Part shown: piece by piece, positions 15,962 through 24,747 of the stretch
How the letters are laid out: every line of letters begins with the position of its first letter
Numbering within the stretch: the first letter of the stretch is position 1
DNA from: an uncultured Brevundimonas sp.
GTDB taxonomy: Bacteria > Pseudomonadota > Alphaproteobacteria > Caulobacterales > Caulobacteraceae
Reading direction: 5' to 3'
DNA: 51,107 nucleotides
Assembly: GCA_946885435.1 (NCBI GenBank)
Contig: CAMPGL010000001.1
Coordinates: 1-51,107 of the forward strand
Made by a program: the position numbers and the translations under genes
Notes under the pieces: generated by a model
Told to the model about the DNA's origin: nothing
Seen by the model: only the letters and a program-made list of their open reading frames with translations
The model's database searches: none

Positions 15962-17143
15962 GTGTTACGGTCCAGCTTCGCAGCACGGAGCTCGACCCTG
16001 GCCCCGCGCAAGCCTCTCGGCGCGCCTTCTGCGGCGGAGATCACGCTCGAACTGATCGAGGCCGCCTACGCCGCGGCCGGAGATCCTGAGCTGTGGCCCG
16101 TCTTCGGTGAGATGTGCGAGCGCCGCCTGTCCTCGGCCGTGGCCGTCTATGCGCATCCCACCGAGGAGCCGTGGCGCAACCGGACCCTCCTGCACCGCGG
16201 GCTCGATCCGAAGTACGCAGCCCTCTACCGCGAGGAACTGCATCCGCGGAACGTGCTGATCCTGAACGCGGCGCGGCATACGGCGCCGGTCCTGCTGGCC
16301 GAGGACGTGGTCGAGCGAGACGCGCTGGAGAGCAGCGAGTTCTTCAATGAGTACATGCGACCGCAAGAGCTGCATCACGCGGTGAACCTCAATCTGGTCA
16401 CCGGGGGGCGGCATCGGGTCAGCCTCGCCCTGATGCGCGGCCAGCGGTTCGGTTCCTACGACGGCGTCGAAAGCCAGGTCCTCAACCGGCTGGTGCCCCA
16501 CCTGCGGCAGGCCTTCGACATGGCCGAGCGGCTCGACCTCCTGCATGCCCAGTCGCGCTCGAGCCTGGCGGTGTTCGAGCGGCTCGCGGCGGCCGTGCTC
16601 ACCGTCGATGACCGCGGCAAGCTCGCCTTTTCGAACCGCGCGGCCCAGCGCCTGCTCGCGCGCGGCGGAACTCTCACCGAGCGCGGGGGGCGTCTCCTGG
16701 CGGTGCGCCCGGAGGCCGACGCCAGGTTGAAGGCGGCGGTCGAGCGTGCGACCCGGCCCCGGCCCGTCGCCAACTCCCTGGCCATCCCACGCGGCGAAGG
16801 GCGTACGCCCCTGTCGGTGTCCGTGGTGCCGTCCGATCCGCGGCGCTCGATCTTCGCAGCCATCCGGCCGCTGGCCATCATTCTCGTGCACGATCCTGCC
16901 GAGCAGCAGGCGATCTCGGAGGAGGGCCTTCGCGCCCGCTTCGACGCCACCCCGGCCGAGGCGCGGCTGGCGGTGGCCCTGTGCGCCGGCGAGAGCCTGG
17001 CCACCTACGCCGTGTCCGCCGGCGTCTCGGTGACCACGGCCAAGACGCACCTGAATGGCCTGTTCGCAAAGCTCGGAACCAACAGACAGGCCGATCTGGT
17101 GCGGACCATCGTCACCGATCCGGCGCTGCGCGCGCTTTCCTGA
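15962..17143 (+). CDS. LuxR-type C-terminal HTH transcriptional regulator
   Basis: 393 residues from a GTG; the exact start is uncertain because the first ~20 residues are low-complexity. The C-terminus is a GerE/LuxR helix-turn-helix: FDATPAEARLAVALCAGESLATYAVSAGVSVTTAKTHLNGLFAKLGTNRQADLVR (about 330-385). Ahead of it is a PAS-like segment (RLAAAVLTVDDRGKLAFSNRAAQRLL, about 205-232) and a larger N-terminal region (LELIEAAYAAAGDPELWPVFGEMCERRL) seen in regulators of this alphaproteobacterial class. No AHL-binding domain is evident, so the ligand is unknown. A small secreted protein follows 111 bases downstream and may be a target. Confidence 0.88.
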   Translation: MLRSSFAARSSTLAPRKPLGAPSAAEITLELIEAAYAAAGDPELWPVFGEMCERRLSSAVAVYAHPTEEPWRNRTLLHRGLDPKYAALYREELHPRNVLILNAARHTAPVLLAEDVVERDALESSEFFNEYMRPQELHHAVNLNLVTGGRHRVSLALMRGQRFGSYDGVESQVLNRLVPHLRQAFDMAERLDLLHAQSRSSLAVFERLAAAVLTVDDRGKLAFSNRAAQRLLARGGTLTERGGRLLAVRPEADARLKAAVERATRPRPVANSLAIPRGEGRTPLSVSVVPSDPRRSIFAAIRPLAIILVHDPAEQQAISEEGLRARFDATPAEARLAVALCAGESLATYAVSAGVSVTTAKTHLNGLFAKLGTNRQADLVRTIVTDPALRALS

Positions 17144-17151
17144 ACATTGTT

Positions 17152-17172
17152 CTACGTCTCCTCCGAACGTAG
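17152..17172. promoter_or_regulatory. Dyad CTACGT-N9-ACGTAG between LuxR-type and secreted-protein genes
   Basis: Arms at 17152-17157 and 17167-17172; a short GAAC-ATT-GTTC dyad lies just before it at 17143-17153. The pair sits 83 bases upstream of the ATG at 17255, so it may be an operator or a weak terminator of the LuxR-type gene. Confidence 0.35.
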
Positions 17173-17254
17173 GAGGCGGGCCCGTCTTCTCGGCCTCATA
17201 CCCCCGGCACGAGCACGGCCGCCTCCGGCCGTGTCGCAATCGAGGAAGACCGAC

Positions 17255-17812
17255 ATGAACAAGTTCATCACCACCGCGGCCATGGCCGCCATCGCCCTGG
17301 GCCTCTGCGCCGAGGCCGCCCAGGCGCAGAGCCGGGGCCGCGACCGGGACCAGGATCGCGGCCGCGACGGCGTCAGCGTCGGCGAGGTCGTCGCCCTGAT
17401 CGACCTGGGCGCCCGTCTGTTCGCCGGCCGAGACCGTGACGGCCGGGACGAGGAACAGGCCGCATCGACCGACTATCTGCTCGAGATCGACGGCGTGCGC
17501 GGCGAATCCACGGACGACTACCAGGGCGGCGTCTATGTCGCCTCGGGCGACGTCGACGGCGACGGCCGCGTGGACCGCCGTCAGCGGGGTTCGCGTGACA
17601 TCCAGCGCCCGGACAACGGCGAGACCGCGGGTCTGCTGCTTCCGGCGGTCCAGCGGGTGCGCGAAGCCGCGGCCTCCGAGCCTCAGCCGGAAGTGATCAC
17701 GGGCGCCGGCGCCGGCGCGCCGGGCTCGGTTCGCTCACCCCGCCGTCCGCAGGAGAACGCGGCCGGCTACATCCGCTTCGAGGGCGTTGATGGCGAGAGC
17801 CACGACGACTGA
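17255..17812 (+). CDS. Secreted protein with two Hcp-like motifs
   Basis: 185 residues starting at MNKFITTAAMAAIALGLCAE, a Sec signal peptide ending in AAQAQ. Next comes an Arg/Asp-rich stretch (SRGRDRDQDRGRDG, 26-39). DYLLEIDGVRGESTDDYQGG (73-92) strongly recalls the start of Hcp1-family tube proteins (IDGxxGESTDxxH), and GYIRFEGVDGESHDD (171-185) repeats the motif at the very C-terminus. Between them SGDVDGDGRVD (97-107) looks like an EF-hand/dockerin calcium loop. No full Hcp fold is present, and no type VI secretion genes are nearby. Function unknown. An intrinsic terminator follows. Confidence 0.75.
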   Translation: MNKFITTAAMAAIALGLCAEAAQAQSRGRDRDQDRGRDGVSVGEVVALIDLGARLFAGRDRDGRDEEQAASTDYLLEIDGVRGESTDDYQGGVYVASGDVDGDGRVDRRQRGSRDIQRPDNGETAGLLLPAVQRVREAAASEPQPEVITGAGAGAPGSVRSPRRPQENAAGYIRFEGVDGESHDD

Positions 17813-17834
17813 TGTGTCGAAGTGGAAGAGGAAG

Positions 17835-17863
17835 GCGCCGCCGGAGCCCCCGGCGGCGCTTTT
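17835..17863 (+). terminator. Rho-independent terminator
   Basis: Stem GCGCCGCCGG (17835-17844) and CCGGCGGCGC (17850-17859) with a 5-base loop, followed by TTTT (17860-17863). It ends the transcript of the secreted Hcp-motif gene, 23 bases after its stop. Confidence 0.85.
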
Positions 17864-17894
17864 CGTTCCTGTCGCCTCGGCCTAAGCAGGCCGG

Positions 17895-18500
17895 GTGATC
17901 TCCAAGGCCGACTTTCGCTCCGCCGCCCGTGCGCGCCGCAAGGCGCTGGCGGCGGCTGATCCGGGCGCCGCCGAACGCGCCGCCACACATGCCAATGCCA
18001 TGCTGGACGCCCTTTTCGGCGCCACCGGCGGCTGGGCGCACGAGGCTGGGCGGGGCCGGCGGCTTATCGTGGCGCTGTATCGCCCCATGGGGTCCGAGAT
18101 CGACGCCGCGCCCCTCGCCCGGGCGCTGTCCGGTCTGTCCTGCGACCTCTGCCTGCCCGTCGTCGAGACATTGGACGCGCCGCTGGTCTTCCGCAGCTGG
18201 AGCCCGGCTCAGGCCCTGCGGCCCGACCTCGTGGGCTCCGCCGCGCCATTGCCCGATGCGCCGGAGATGGATCCCGAGCTGATCATCACGCCGCTGCTGG
18301 CCTTCGACGCCGTCGGCCACCGGCTCGGTCAGGGCGGAGGCTACTATGACCGCACCTTCGCCGCCCGCCCGACCGCCGCCCGTGTCGGTCTGGCCTGGGC
18401 GGCCCAGGAGGTCGAGCGCCTGCCCGCCGAGGGGCACGACATGCCGCTCCATGGCGTTCTGACCGAGAGCGGCTATACCCCCGCCCGAAAGGCGGACTGA
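17895..18500 (+). CDS. 5-formyltetrahydrofolate cyclo-ligase
   Basis: 201 residues starting with GTG (MISKADFRSAARARRKALAA, the usual basic N-terminus). Family motifs: VALYRPMGSEIDAAPLARAL (about 58-77), the substrate region LIITPLLAFDAVGHRLGQGGGYYDRTF (about 130-156) and a final VGLAWAAQEVERLPAEGHDMPLHGVLTES. It converts 5-formyl-THF to 5,10-methenyl-THF with ATP. In many alphaproteobacteria this gene lies downstream of zapA and 6S RNA; neither is present here. The phosphoesterase gene starts at the base after its stop, so the two are co-translated. Confidence 0.93.
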   Translation: MISKADFRSAARARRKALAAADPGAAERAATHANAMLDALFGATGGWAHEAGRGRRLIVALYRPMGSEIDAAPLARALSGLSCDLCLPVVETLDAPLVFRSWSPAQALRPDLVGSAAPLPDAPEMDPELIITPLLAFDAVGHRLGQGGGYYDRTFAARPTAARVGLAWAAQEVERLPAEGHDMPLHGVLTESGYTPARKAD

Positions 18501-19322
18501 ATGCGACTGGGTTTCTTCGGCGATGTGGTGGGCAAGTCGGGCCGCGACGGGCTCTCGGACTTCCTGCCCGATCTGCGCCAGCGGCTGGGCCTCGACTTCG
18601 TGGTGGTCAACGCCGAGAACGCCGCCGGCGGCTTCGGCATCACCGAGAACACCGCCCGCGAGCTGTTCATGGCCGGGGCCGACTGCCTGACGCTCGGCAA
18701 CCACAGCTGGGACCAGCGCGAGGCCCTGACCTACATCGTGCGCGAGCCGCGCCTGCTCAGGCCGGCGAACTATCCGCACCTGATGGACGCCCCGGGCCGC
18801 GGCGCCGACGTCTTCACCCTGCCGGACGGCCGGCGCGTGCTGGTCGTCTCGGTGCTCGGGCGGGTGTTCATGGATCCGATGGACGATCCCTTCTCGGCGG
18901 TGGACCGCGAGCTGAACGCCGCGCCGCTGGGCGTCGTCGCCGACGCGGTGATCGTGGACATCCACGCCGAGGCGACGAGCGAGAAGATGGCCATGGGCCA
19001 CTTCTGCGACGGCCGGGCCAGCCTGGTGATCGGCACCCACAGCCACGTCCCGACTGCCGACGCCCAGGTCCTGCCGGGCGGCACGGCCTACCAGACCGAC
19101 GCCGGCGCCTGCGCCGACTATGATTCCGTCATCGGCAACGACAAGGAAGAGCCGCTGCGGCGCTTCACCACCCGCCTGTCCGGCGGCCGCTACACGCCGG
19201 CCTCCGGTCCCGCCACCGTCTGCGGCGTGATGGTCGAGACCGACGACCGCACCGGCCTGGCCGTTCGCATCGAACCGATCCGCGTCGGCGGCCGGCTGAA
19301 AGCCACGGTGCCCGAAGTCTGA
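18501..19322 (+). CDS. YmdB-type metallophosphoesterase (TIGR00282)
   Basis: 273 residues. All metal-binding motifs are present: GDVVGK with Asp8, NAEN (37-40), GNHSWD (66-71), HAEATSEK (about 153) and GTHSHVPTAD (about 176-185). Family members hydrolyse 2',3'-cyclic nucleotides or cyclic dinucleotides; YmdB of Bacillus affects biofilm and RNA turnover, but the role in alphaproteobacteria is unclear. Its ATG follows the stop of the folate cyclo-ligase directly, an arrangement that recurs in this class and suggests a shared transcript. Confidence 0.95.
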   Translation: MRLGFFGDVVGKSGRDGLSDFLPDLRQRLGLDFVVVNAENAAGGFGITENTARELFMAGADCLTLGNHSWDQREALTYIVREPRLLRPANYPHLMDAPGRGADVFTLPDGRRVLVVSVLGRVFMDPMDDPFSAVDRELNAAPLGVVADAVIVDIHAEATSEKMAMGHFCDGRASLVIGTHSHVPTADAQVLPGGTAYQTDAGACADYDSVIGNDKEEPLRRFTTRLSGGRYTPASGPATVCGVMVETDDRTGLAVRIEPIRVGGRLKATVPEV

Positions 19323-19407
19323 GCCTTACGGCGAATTCATCCGGCAGTTTGCATCCGTAGCGGCCGCTTGCGGCCTCCTGCTCCTGACCCGCGTCAGGAG
19401 ATCCGCC

Positions 19408-20256
19408 ATGTTCCGAACCGTGCTCGCCGCCCTGGCGGTCTTCCTCATCACCGCACCGGCGCTGGCTCAGGACGCGCCCGGCCCCGAGCCGGTTCGCGTA
19501 ATGATCCTGGGCAGCTGGCACTTCGGCAACCCCGGCCAGGACGTCCACAACATGCAGGCCGACCCGGTGACGACACCGGAACGACAGGCCGAGCTGGCCG
19601 CAGTCGCCCTGGCCCTGGCGCGCTTTGGCCCGACCGCCGTCGCTGTGGAGCGGGTGGCCGTCGACCAGGCGACCCTGCTGGATCACCGCTGGCCGCAGCA
19701 TGCGCCCGAAGCGCTGCTCACCAATCCCGATGAGCGGGTTCAGATCGGCTATCGCCTGGCCGTCGCCGCCGGGGTCGAGCGGGTCTACGCCATCGACGAA
19801 CAGCCCGAGGAGGGCGAAGCGCTGGACTACTTCCCCTATGGCACCGTCGTCGCCTGGGCCGAGGCCAACGATCGCTCCGCCGACCTGGACGCCATGCAGG
19901 GTCCGGTCGTCGCCTATCTCTCCGACCTCGAGGCGCGGCAGCGCACCGAAACGATCGGGGCGCTTCTGGCCGACGTGAACCGGCCGGACCATCCATTCAA
20001 CGGCGCCGGGGCCCAGGCCTTCTACTATGGCTTCCTGCGCTTCGGCGGCGGCCGCGACCTACCGGGCGCCGAGCTGAATGCGCGATGGTACGAGCGCAAC
20101 GCCAAGATCTTCGCCAAGCTGATGCAGGTGGCCCGACCCGGCGACCGGATCGTCGTCATCTTCGGCACGGGCCATAACTACTGGCTGCGGCATTTCGTGG
20201 AGACGACTCCAGGCTTCGAACTGGTCGAGCCGGGTGACTATCTGGTGGGCCTCTAG
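19408..20256 (+). CDS. Periplasmic DUF5694 protein
   Basis: 282 residues with signal peptide MFRTVLAALAVFLITAPALAQ. The body matches DUF5694 (TraB/EreA-like fold): VMILGSWHFGNPGQDVHN (about 31-48), VAVERVAVD, QIGYRLAVAAGVERVYAIDEQP (about 111-132) and RIVVIFGTGHNYWLRHFVE near the C-terminus with conserved His/Asp residues. The His and Glu pattern suggests a metal-dependent hydrolase, but no activity is established. A hairpin-poor 85-base gap separates it from the phosphoesterase. Its stop shares CTAG with the convergent chromate transporter. Confidence 0.85.
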   Translation: MFRTVLAALAVFLITAPALAQDAPGPEPVRVMILGSWHFGNPGQDVHNMQADPVTTPERQAELAAVALALARFGPTAVAVERVAVDQATLLDHRWPQHAPEALLTNPDERVQIGYRLAVAAGVERVYAIDEQPEEGEALDYFPYGTVVAWAEANDRSADLDAMQGPVVAYLSDLEARQRTETIGALLADVNRPDHPFNGAGAQAFYYGFLRFGGGRDLPGAELNARWYERNAKIFAKLMQVARPGDRIVVIFGTGHNYWLRHFVETTPGFELVEPGDYLVGL

Positions 20257-21476
20257 GCGAGCAGCGCCGCGCCCGCGCACCCCGCCGCGATCAGCACCAC
20301 TGGCGTGGCGATCCGCGCCCTCCACAGCCAGATGACCACGAGCGCCGCAAGCAGGATGGCGCCAAGCACCAGCCGGTCCTCGTTCGCGGCCAGCAGGCCC
20401 CAGCTGAGCTGCATCGCGGTCGCGGCGATCAGACCGACCACGGCCGCCGTCACCCCCTCCAGCAGGGCGTGGAGCCGTGCGTCCTCCACCACCGCTTCCA
20501 GCCGGTCATAGAAGATCAGCGAAAATCCGAAGGCCGGCAGGAAGACCCCCGCTGTGATCGCCAGGGCGCCCGCCGGCCCGCCCGCGACATAGCCGACGAA
20601 AGTCGAGAAGATGATCAGCGGCGCGGGCAGCACCCCCGAAAGCGCCAGGCCGTCGAGGAACTGACCGTCGCCCATCCACCCCTGGCGAACCGCGTCCTCG
20701 CGCAGCACCGGGATGGCCGTATAGGCGCCGCCGAAGGTCAGCAGGCCGGCCTTCAGCCCCGCCAGCAGCAGCCAGGGCCAGGGCACGTCGCCCGGCTCGC
20801 TGACCACACGCGCCACGAATTCGGGGACCGCCGTGGCGGGCGCGACCAGGCCCATCGTGACCGCCGCCGCCAGGGTCAGACCAGCCGCGAGGGCCGCCGC
20901 CCGGGGTCGGCCCAGTCGCACCAGGGCGTAGACCAGCCCTCCCGCCGGCAGGGACAGCCAGAAGCTGACCCCCATGAGCGTCGCGGCGCCGGCCGAGAGC
21001 GCGATCAGCCACAGCCAGCGGTCCGTGAGCGCATGCCCGCCGATCCTGGGCACGGCCCGGATGATCAGGCCCAGCACCGCCGCCTGCACGCCCAGTAGGG
21101 CCGCTCCGATCCAGCCTCGTTCCAGGTCGATGCGGAAATAGAGCCAGCTCAGCGCCAGCATCAGCAGGAAGCCCGGAAGCATGAAGCCGAGCCCCGCCAG
21201 CACCCCGCCGATCCGGCCGCGCGCCCGCATCCCCAGGTGCACGCACAGCTCGTGCGCCTCGGGCCCCGGCAGGACCTGCATGACGGCCAGCAGCCGGTTG
21301 AACCGCTGTGGCGAAATCCAGCGCTCCCGCTCGACCAGCTCGTGCTTGATCATCGCGATCTGCGCCACCGGCCCGCCGAAGGCGAGCAGGCCGAACCTCA
21401 GGAAGCGCAGGAACAGGGCGGTCAGGGAGACGGCCGGCCGGCCGGGCTCGGCGTCAGGCGCAGGCGCCGGACTCAC
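20253..21476 (-). CDS. chrA: Chromate transporter (CHR superfamily)
   Basis: 407 residues from a GTG that overlaps the amidohydrolase stop (GTGA); the frame stays open far upstream but that part only shadows the amidohydrolase. Two homologous halves as in long ChrA proteins: LFLRFLRFGLLAFGGPVAQIAMIKHELVERERWIS and RFNRLLAVMQVLPGPEAHELCVHLGM in the first, and LLLAGLKAGLLTFGGAYTAIPVLREDAV, then FLDGLALSGVLPAPLIIFSTFVGY in the second. About ten to twelve membrane segments. It exports chromate (possibly with sulfate competition) across the inner membrane. The short N-terminal stretch SPAPAPDAEPGRPAV is not conserved. Confidence 0.93.
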   Translation of the reverse strand: MSPAPAPDAEPGRPAVSLTALFLRFLRFGLLAFGGPVAQIAMIKHELVERERWISPQRFNRLLAVMQVLPGPEAHELCVHLGMRARGRIGGVLAGLGFMLPGFLLMLALSWLYFRIDLERGWIGAALLGVQAAVLGLIIRAVPRIGGHALTDRWLWLIALSAGAATLMGVSFWLSLPAGGLVYALVRLGRPRAAALAAGLTLAAAVTMGLVAPATAVPEFVARVVSEPGDVPWPWLLLAGLKAGLLTFGGAYTAIPVLREDAVRQGWMGDGQFLDGLALSGVLPAPLIIFSTFVGYVAGGPAGALAITAGVFLPAFGFSLIFYDRLEAVVEDARLHALLEGVTAAVVGLIAATAMQLSWGLLAANEDRLVLGAILLAALVVIWLWRARIATPVVLIAAGCAGAALLA

Positions 21477-22966
21477 CCCTTGGCCACATAGCCATAGCGC
21501 CGGTTCGACGGCGTCGCGCCCTTGGCCAGATAGTCCGCCTTGATCGCGGCGAAGCGGTCGCCGGCCAGCGCCGCCTGCGTCTGCGGCACGTCCCGGCCGT
21601 ACAGCCGCGCATTGTTGCCGCCGAAGATGGCGCTCTTCACCGCTCCGTCTGCGGCGCCGAGCGGGGCGAAGCCGTGGGCGGCCTGCATGTCCTCGGGAAT
21701 CTCCAGCCGGCGCAGGCCCTCGATCTGCCACTGCGGGCTGCCGGTCCAGACGGCGTCGGTGCCCCAGCAGACCTTGTCGTGGCCGAGCCCCCTGATCAGG
21801 GTCCCCATGATGGCCGCGCACATCCGCGGCTGGGCGATGAGGGTCTGGGCGAAGATCTGGCCGAGGTCGGCATGGACGTTCGAAACCCCATGCGCCTCCG
21901 GAATCTCCGCCAGGTCCGTGACCCACTCGATCCGGCCCGTCCGCTCGAATTCGGCCAGCGCCCAGTCAGGGTCATCAAGCCGATAGGCCGCGTGATAGAT
22001 GACGAAGTTGAGCTGCGGCCAGTCGCGCGCCGCCTTGGCCACGTCGCGCACGTCGGCATAGGGCGACAGGTGCGGGAACCGCTCCGCGGTCGCCCGGCCC
22101 CACAGGCCCTTGTGCACGCAGACGGTGGTGACGCCCGCAGCCAGCATCCGTTCGTAGCCCGGATACATCACCGTCTCGTCGTCCATCCGCCACGGGTACG
22201 CCGACGTCTCCTTGTGGGTGTTGTCGCCGACCGTATAGCCCTTGACCGAGTCCGGCCTGAGCTCCAGCGCCGCGTCCAGTTCGTCCAGCCAGCCCGGCGC
22301 GCCCGGCCGCATGATGGCGTGGGCCAGCATCCGGGTGGTGCCGGCCTGTTCGTTCACCCGCTGGCGCGCCTCGGCCATCTGCTGGTTTGTCAGGAACCAG
22401 TCCTCGGGAATGTCCGACGGCGCCGAGGAGATCAGGGCGATCTTGGTGTCGGAGTCGAGGTAGACTTCCTTGAAATAGTTGTCGAACTTCAGGTGCTCGA
22501 TGGTCTGTTCGCCCGACGCCGACAGCTGCGGGTTCCAGCCGCGCTGGATCACCGATTCCCTCAGGCGCACGAAGCTGGTCAGCCGCGTGTCGTCCCGCAG
22601 GAAGTGGGTGTGCATGTCCATTATGAACTGGTCGCGCAGCGCCTCGCTGCGCTCCTGGGCCAGTCCCAGGTCCGAGGCCTCGGCCGCCGCGACCTCGAAC
22701 ATCGGCCCGAAGGCGCCGTTGAGCGCCGCGAACCCCGCGGCCATCCCCGACGCCGTCTGGAAGAACCGCCGCCGGCTCATGCCCAGCTTCGGCGCCGTCT
22801 CGTCGGCCCGGGCGTAGAGCCGCGCCTGCACCTCGCGCTGCTTTTTGGTCTGGCCCGCCGGCGCATATTCCTCCGACGACACCATCCGCACCGGCAGGGG
22901 CGTGCGGGGTTCGACCTCCTCCGATCGGGCCAGCGCCGCGATCTCGTCGTTGGACAGGAAACGCAT
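21473..22966 (-). CDS. Amidohydrolase with internal Tat signal
   Basis: 497 residues. The twin-Arg motif SRRRFFQ (64-70) with hydrophobic stretch TASGMAAGFAALNGAFG is preceded by an unusually long, conserved-looking N-terminal extension (RTPLPVRMVSSEEYAP). The enzyme domain is amidohydrolase-2/ACMSD-like: MDMHTHFLRDD (metal His pair, about 116-126), VCVHKG (about 289), YHAAYR and CWGTDAVWTGSPQWQ (late Asp). It is probably a metal-dependent decarboxylase or hydrolase acting in the periplasm. The chromate transporter follows with a GTGA overlap, so both are coupled. Confidence 0.88.
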   Translation of the reverse strand: MRFLSNDEIAALARSEEVEPRTPLPVRMVSSEEYAPAGQTKKQREVQARLYARADETAPKLGMSRRRFFQTASGMAAGFAALNGAFGPMFEVAAAEASDLGLAQERSEALRDQFIMDMHTHFLRDDTRLTSFVRLRESVIQRGWNPQLSASGEQTIEHLKFDNYFKEVYLDSDTKIALISSAPSDIPEDWFLTNQQMAEARQRVNEQAGTTRMLAHAIMRPGAPGWLDELDAALELRPDSVKGYTVGDNTHKETSAYPWRMDDETVMYPGYERMLAAGVTTVCVHKGLWGRATAERFPHLSPYADVRDVAKAARDWPQLNFVIYHAAYRLDDPDWALAEFERTGRIEWVTDLAEIPEAHGVSNVHADLGQIFAQTLIAQPRMCAAIMGTLIRGLGHDKVCWGTDAVWTGSPQWQIEGLRRLEIPEDMQAAHGFAPLGAADGAVKSAIFGGNNARLYGRDVPQTQAALAGDRFAAIKADYLAKGATPSNRRYGYVAKG

Positions 22967-23035
22967 GGCGAACCTCCCTCAGTCGGCGGAGGTCCAACCT
23001 AGCAGCCCTATGTCAGGCCCGGAATGAAATCTCTG

Positions 23036-23575
23036 TCACGCCTTGGCGGCGGCCCGCTCGATGCCCTCCCGGATCAGGCGGTGAGCCTCGGCCTTGTCGC
23101 CCCAGCGGATGATCTTCACCCACTTGCCGGGTTCCAGATCCTTGTAGTGGGCGAAGAAGTGCTCGATCTGCTTGACGGTGATGTCGGGCAGGTCGCTGAC
23201 CTCCTCAACGCCAGCGTAGCGCGCCGTCAGCGAGGCCGAGGGCACGGCGATGATCTTCTCGTCCTCGCCAGCGTTGTCCTCCATCACCAGCACGCCGATC
23301 GGCTTCACGCTCATGATGGCGCCCGGGATGATGGCGCGGGTGTTGGCCACCAGCACGTCGCAGGGGTCGCCGTCGCCCGACAGGGTGCCCGGGATGAAGC
23401 CGTAGTTCCCCGGGTAGCGCATCGGCGTGTAGAGGAACCGATCGACGACCAGAGCGCCCGAGGCCTTGTCCATCTCGTACTTGATCGGCTCGCCGCCGAT
23501 GGGGACCTCGATCACCACATTGACGTCGTGGGGCGGGTTCGAGCCGAGCGAAATGGCGTCCAGGCGCATGGTCAT
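23036..23575 (-). CDS. ppa: Inorganic pyrophosphatase
   Basis: 179 residues, soluble family I pyrophosphatase. Key motifs: [16 protein letters not shown] (about 22-37), [31 protein letters not shown] (about 46-76) with the DGDPCD metal-binding signature, and EDEKIIAVP (about 103-111). It splits PPi made by biosynthetic reactions and drives them forward. The start is either of two closely spaced ATG codons (MTMRLDAI). It stands alone on the minus strand. Confidence 0.98.
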   Translation of the reverse strand: MTMRLDAISLGSNPPHDVNVVIEVPIGGEPIKYEMDKASGALVVDRFLYTPMRYPGNYGFIPGTLSGDGDPCDVLVANTRAIIPGAIMSVKPIGVLVMEDNAGEDEKIIAVPSASLTARYAGVEEVSDLPDITVKQIEHFFAHYKDLEPGKWVKIIRWGDKAEAHRLIREGIERAAAKA

Positions 23576-23657
23576 ACTTCCTTGGGCCGCGAGGGGAGGG
23601 CGGCCGGGGCGGCCTTCTAGGCGAGACGCCCGGTCGAGAGAAGGGGCGCCAGACGGC

Positions 23658-23840
23658 CTAGTCCCGGATGCGGCCGGTCAGGGCCAGCACGCCGACGGCT
23701 GTCAGCACGCCAAGCGCGAAGGCGGTGACCACGGCGCCGGACGCCTGGACCAGGCTCAGGCTCATCGGCTCGGGCTCGTACCAGTGGACGATCTCCATGT
23801 CGTCGTCGGTGTCGTCCAGGATCACGTCTTCGTCGGCCAT
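23658..23840 (-). CDS. Small single-helix membrane protein
   Basis: 60 residues from ATG ([20 protein letters not shown]). An acidic cytoplasmic N-terminus precedes one membrane helix (about 32-55: [22 protein letters not shown]) and a short RIRD tail. A longer frame upstream gives an improbable N-terminus. Unknown function; small acidic-plus-anchor proteins of this type are found next to ppa in related genomes only as far as I can infer. Divergent from yebC. Confidence 0.6.
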   Translation of the reverse strand: MADEDVILDDTDDDMEIVHWYEPEPMSLSLVQASGAVVTAFALGVLTAVGVLALTGRIRD

Positions 23841-23965
23841 CACAGGGGTCTCCGGTCTCGCCTGACAAGCGCCCGCGCGCGGCCGAGGTTCCGCCGGATG
23901 ACACTGGGCCGCGCCTGCGCTAGATGCGCCCACGCCTTTTCGTCGGGGAGTTCCGAAGTCTAGCC

Positions 23966-24739
23966 ATGGCCGGCCACTCTAAGTTCAAGAACATCATGCA
24001 CCGCAAGGGCCGCGCGGACGCCGCGCGCTCCAAGCTGTTCTCGCGCCTGAGCCGCGAAATCACCGTCGCGGCCAAGTCCGGCCTGCCCGATCCGGCCATG
24101 AACCCGCGCCTGCGCCTGGCGGTGAACAACGCCAAGGCCGAGTCCATGCCCAAGGAGAACATCGACCGGGCGATCAAGAAGGCCTCGGGCGGCGAGGCCG
24201 ACCTGATGGAGGAGATCCGCTACGAGGGCCGCGGTCCCGGTGGCGTGGGGATCATCGTCGAGGTCCTGACCGACAACCGCAACCGCGCCGGCGCCAATGT
24301 CCGGGCCGCCTTCTCCAAGCACGGCGGGGCGCTGGGCGAGAGCAACTCGGTCGCGTTCATGTGGGATCGGGTCGGCCAGATCACCTATCCGGCCGAGGCC
24401 GGCTCGGAGGACGCCGTCATGGAGGCCGCCATCGAGGCCGGCGCCCAGGACGTCGAGAGCGACCTGGTCAAGCCGGACATCTACGAGGACGCGCCGGGCC
24501 ACACCATCTGGACCGCGTTTGAGGACCTCAACGAGGTGGCCGAGGCCATGTCCAAGGTGCTGGGCGATCCCAAGTCGACCGCCATCGTCTGGAAGCCCCA
24601 GGCCCTGACCCCGGTCGAAGGTGACCAGATCGGGACGCTGATGAAGCTTATCGACGCGCTCGAAGCGGACGACGACGTGCAGCAGGTCTATACATCGGCT
24701 GACATCTCCGACGAGGACGCGGCGAAATATGCGGGCTGA
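23966..24739 (+). CDS. YebC/PmpR-family DNA-binding regulator
   Basis: 257 residues starting [21 protein letters not shown], the family hallmark. Other signatures: [31 protein letters not shown] (about 48-78) and [23 protein letters not shown] (about 86-108). Proteins of this class act as transcription regulators or as translation/ribosome-associated factors (recent work ties YebC to poly-proline translation). In many alphaproteobacteria the gene precedes ruvC, but here ruvC is about 3.6 kb away. The start is chosen by the universal MAGHS sequence; an upstream in-frame start only adds 14 residues. Confidence 0.97.
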   Translation: MAGHSKFKNIMHRKGRADAARSKLFSRLSREITVAAKSGLPDPAMNPRLRLAVNNAKAESMPKENIDRAIKKASGGEADLMEEIRYEGRGPGGVGIIVEVLTDNRNRAGANVRAAFSKHGGALGESNSVAFMWDRVGQITYPAEAGSEDAVMEAAIEAGAQDVESDLVKPDIYEDAPGHTIWTAFEDLNEVAEAMSKVLGDPKSTAIVWKPQALTPVEGDQIGTLMKLIDALEADDDVQQVYTSADISDEDAAKYAG

Positions 24740-24747
24740 GGCCTGAC

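Noticed and set aside
17813..17894. 6S RNA upstream of the 5-formyl-THF cyclo-ligase, as in many Proteobacteria
   Set aside because: The gap is only 82 bases and is filled mainly by a rho-independent terminator of the preceding gene; no room or structure for a 6S RNA, and no zapA is adjacent.
20253..21926. A 557-residue frame over chrA and the end of the amidohydrolase gene
   Set aside because: The first 150 residues are compositional shadow of the amidohydrolase in another frame; the real chrA start is the GTG overlapping the amidohydrolase stop.
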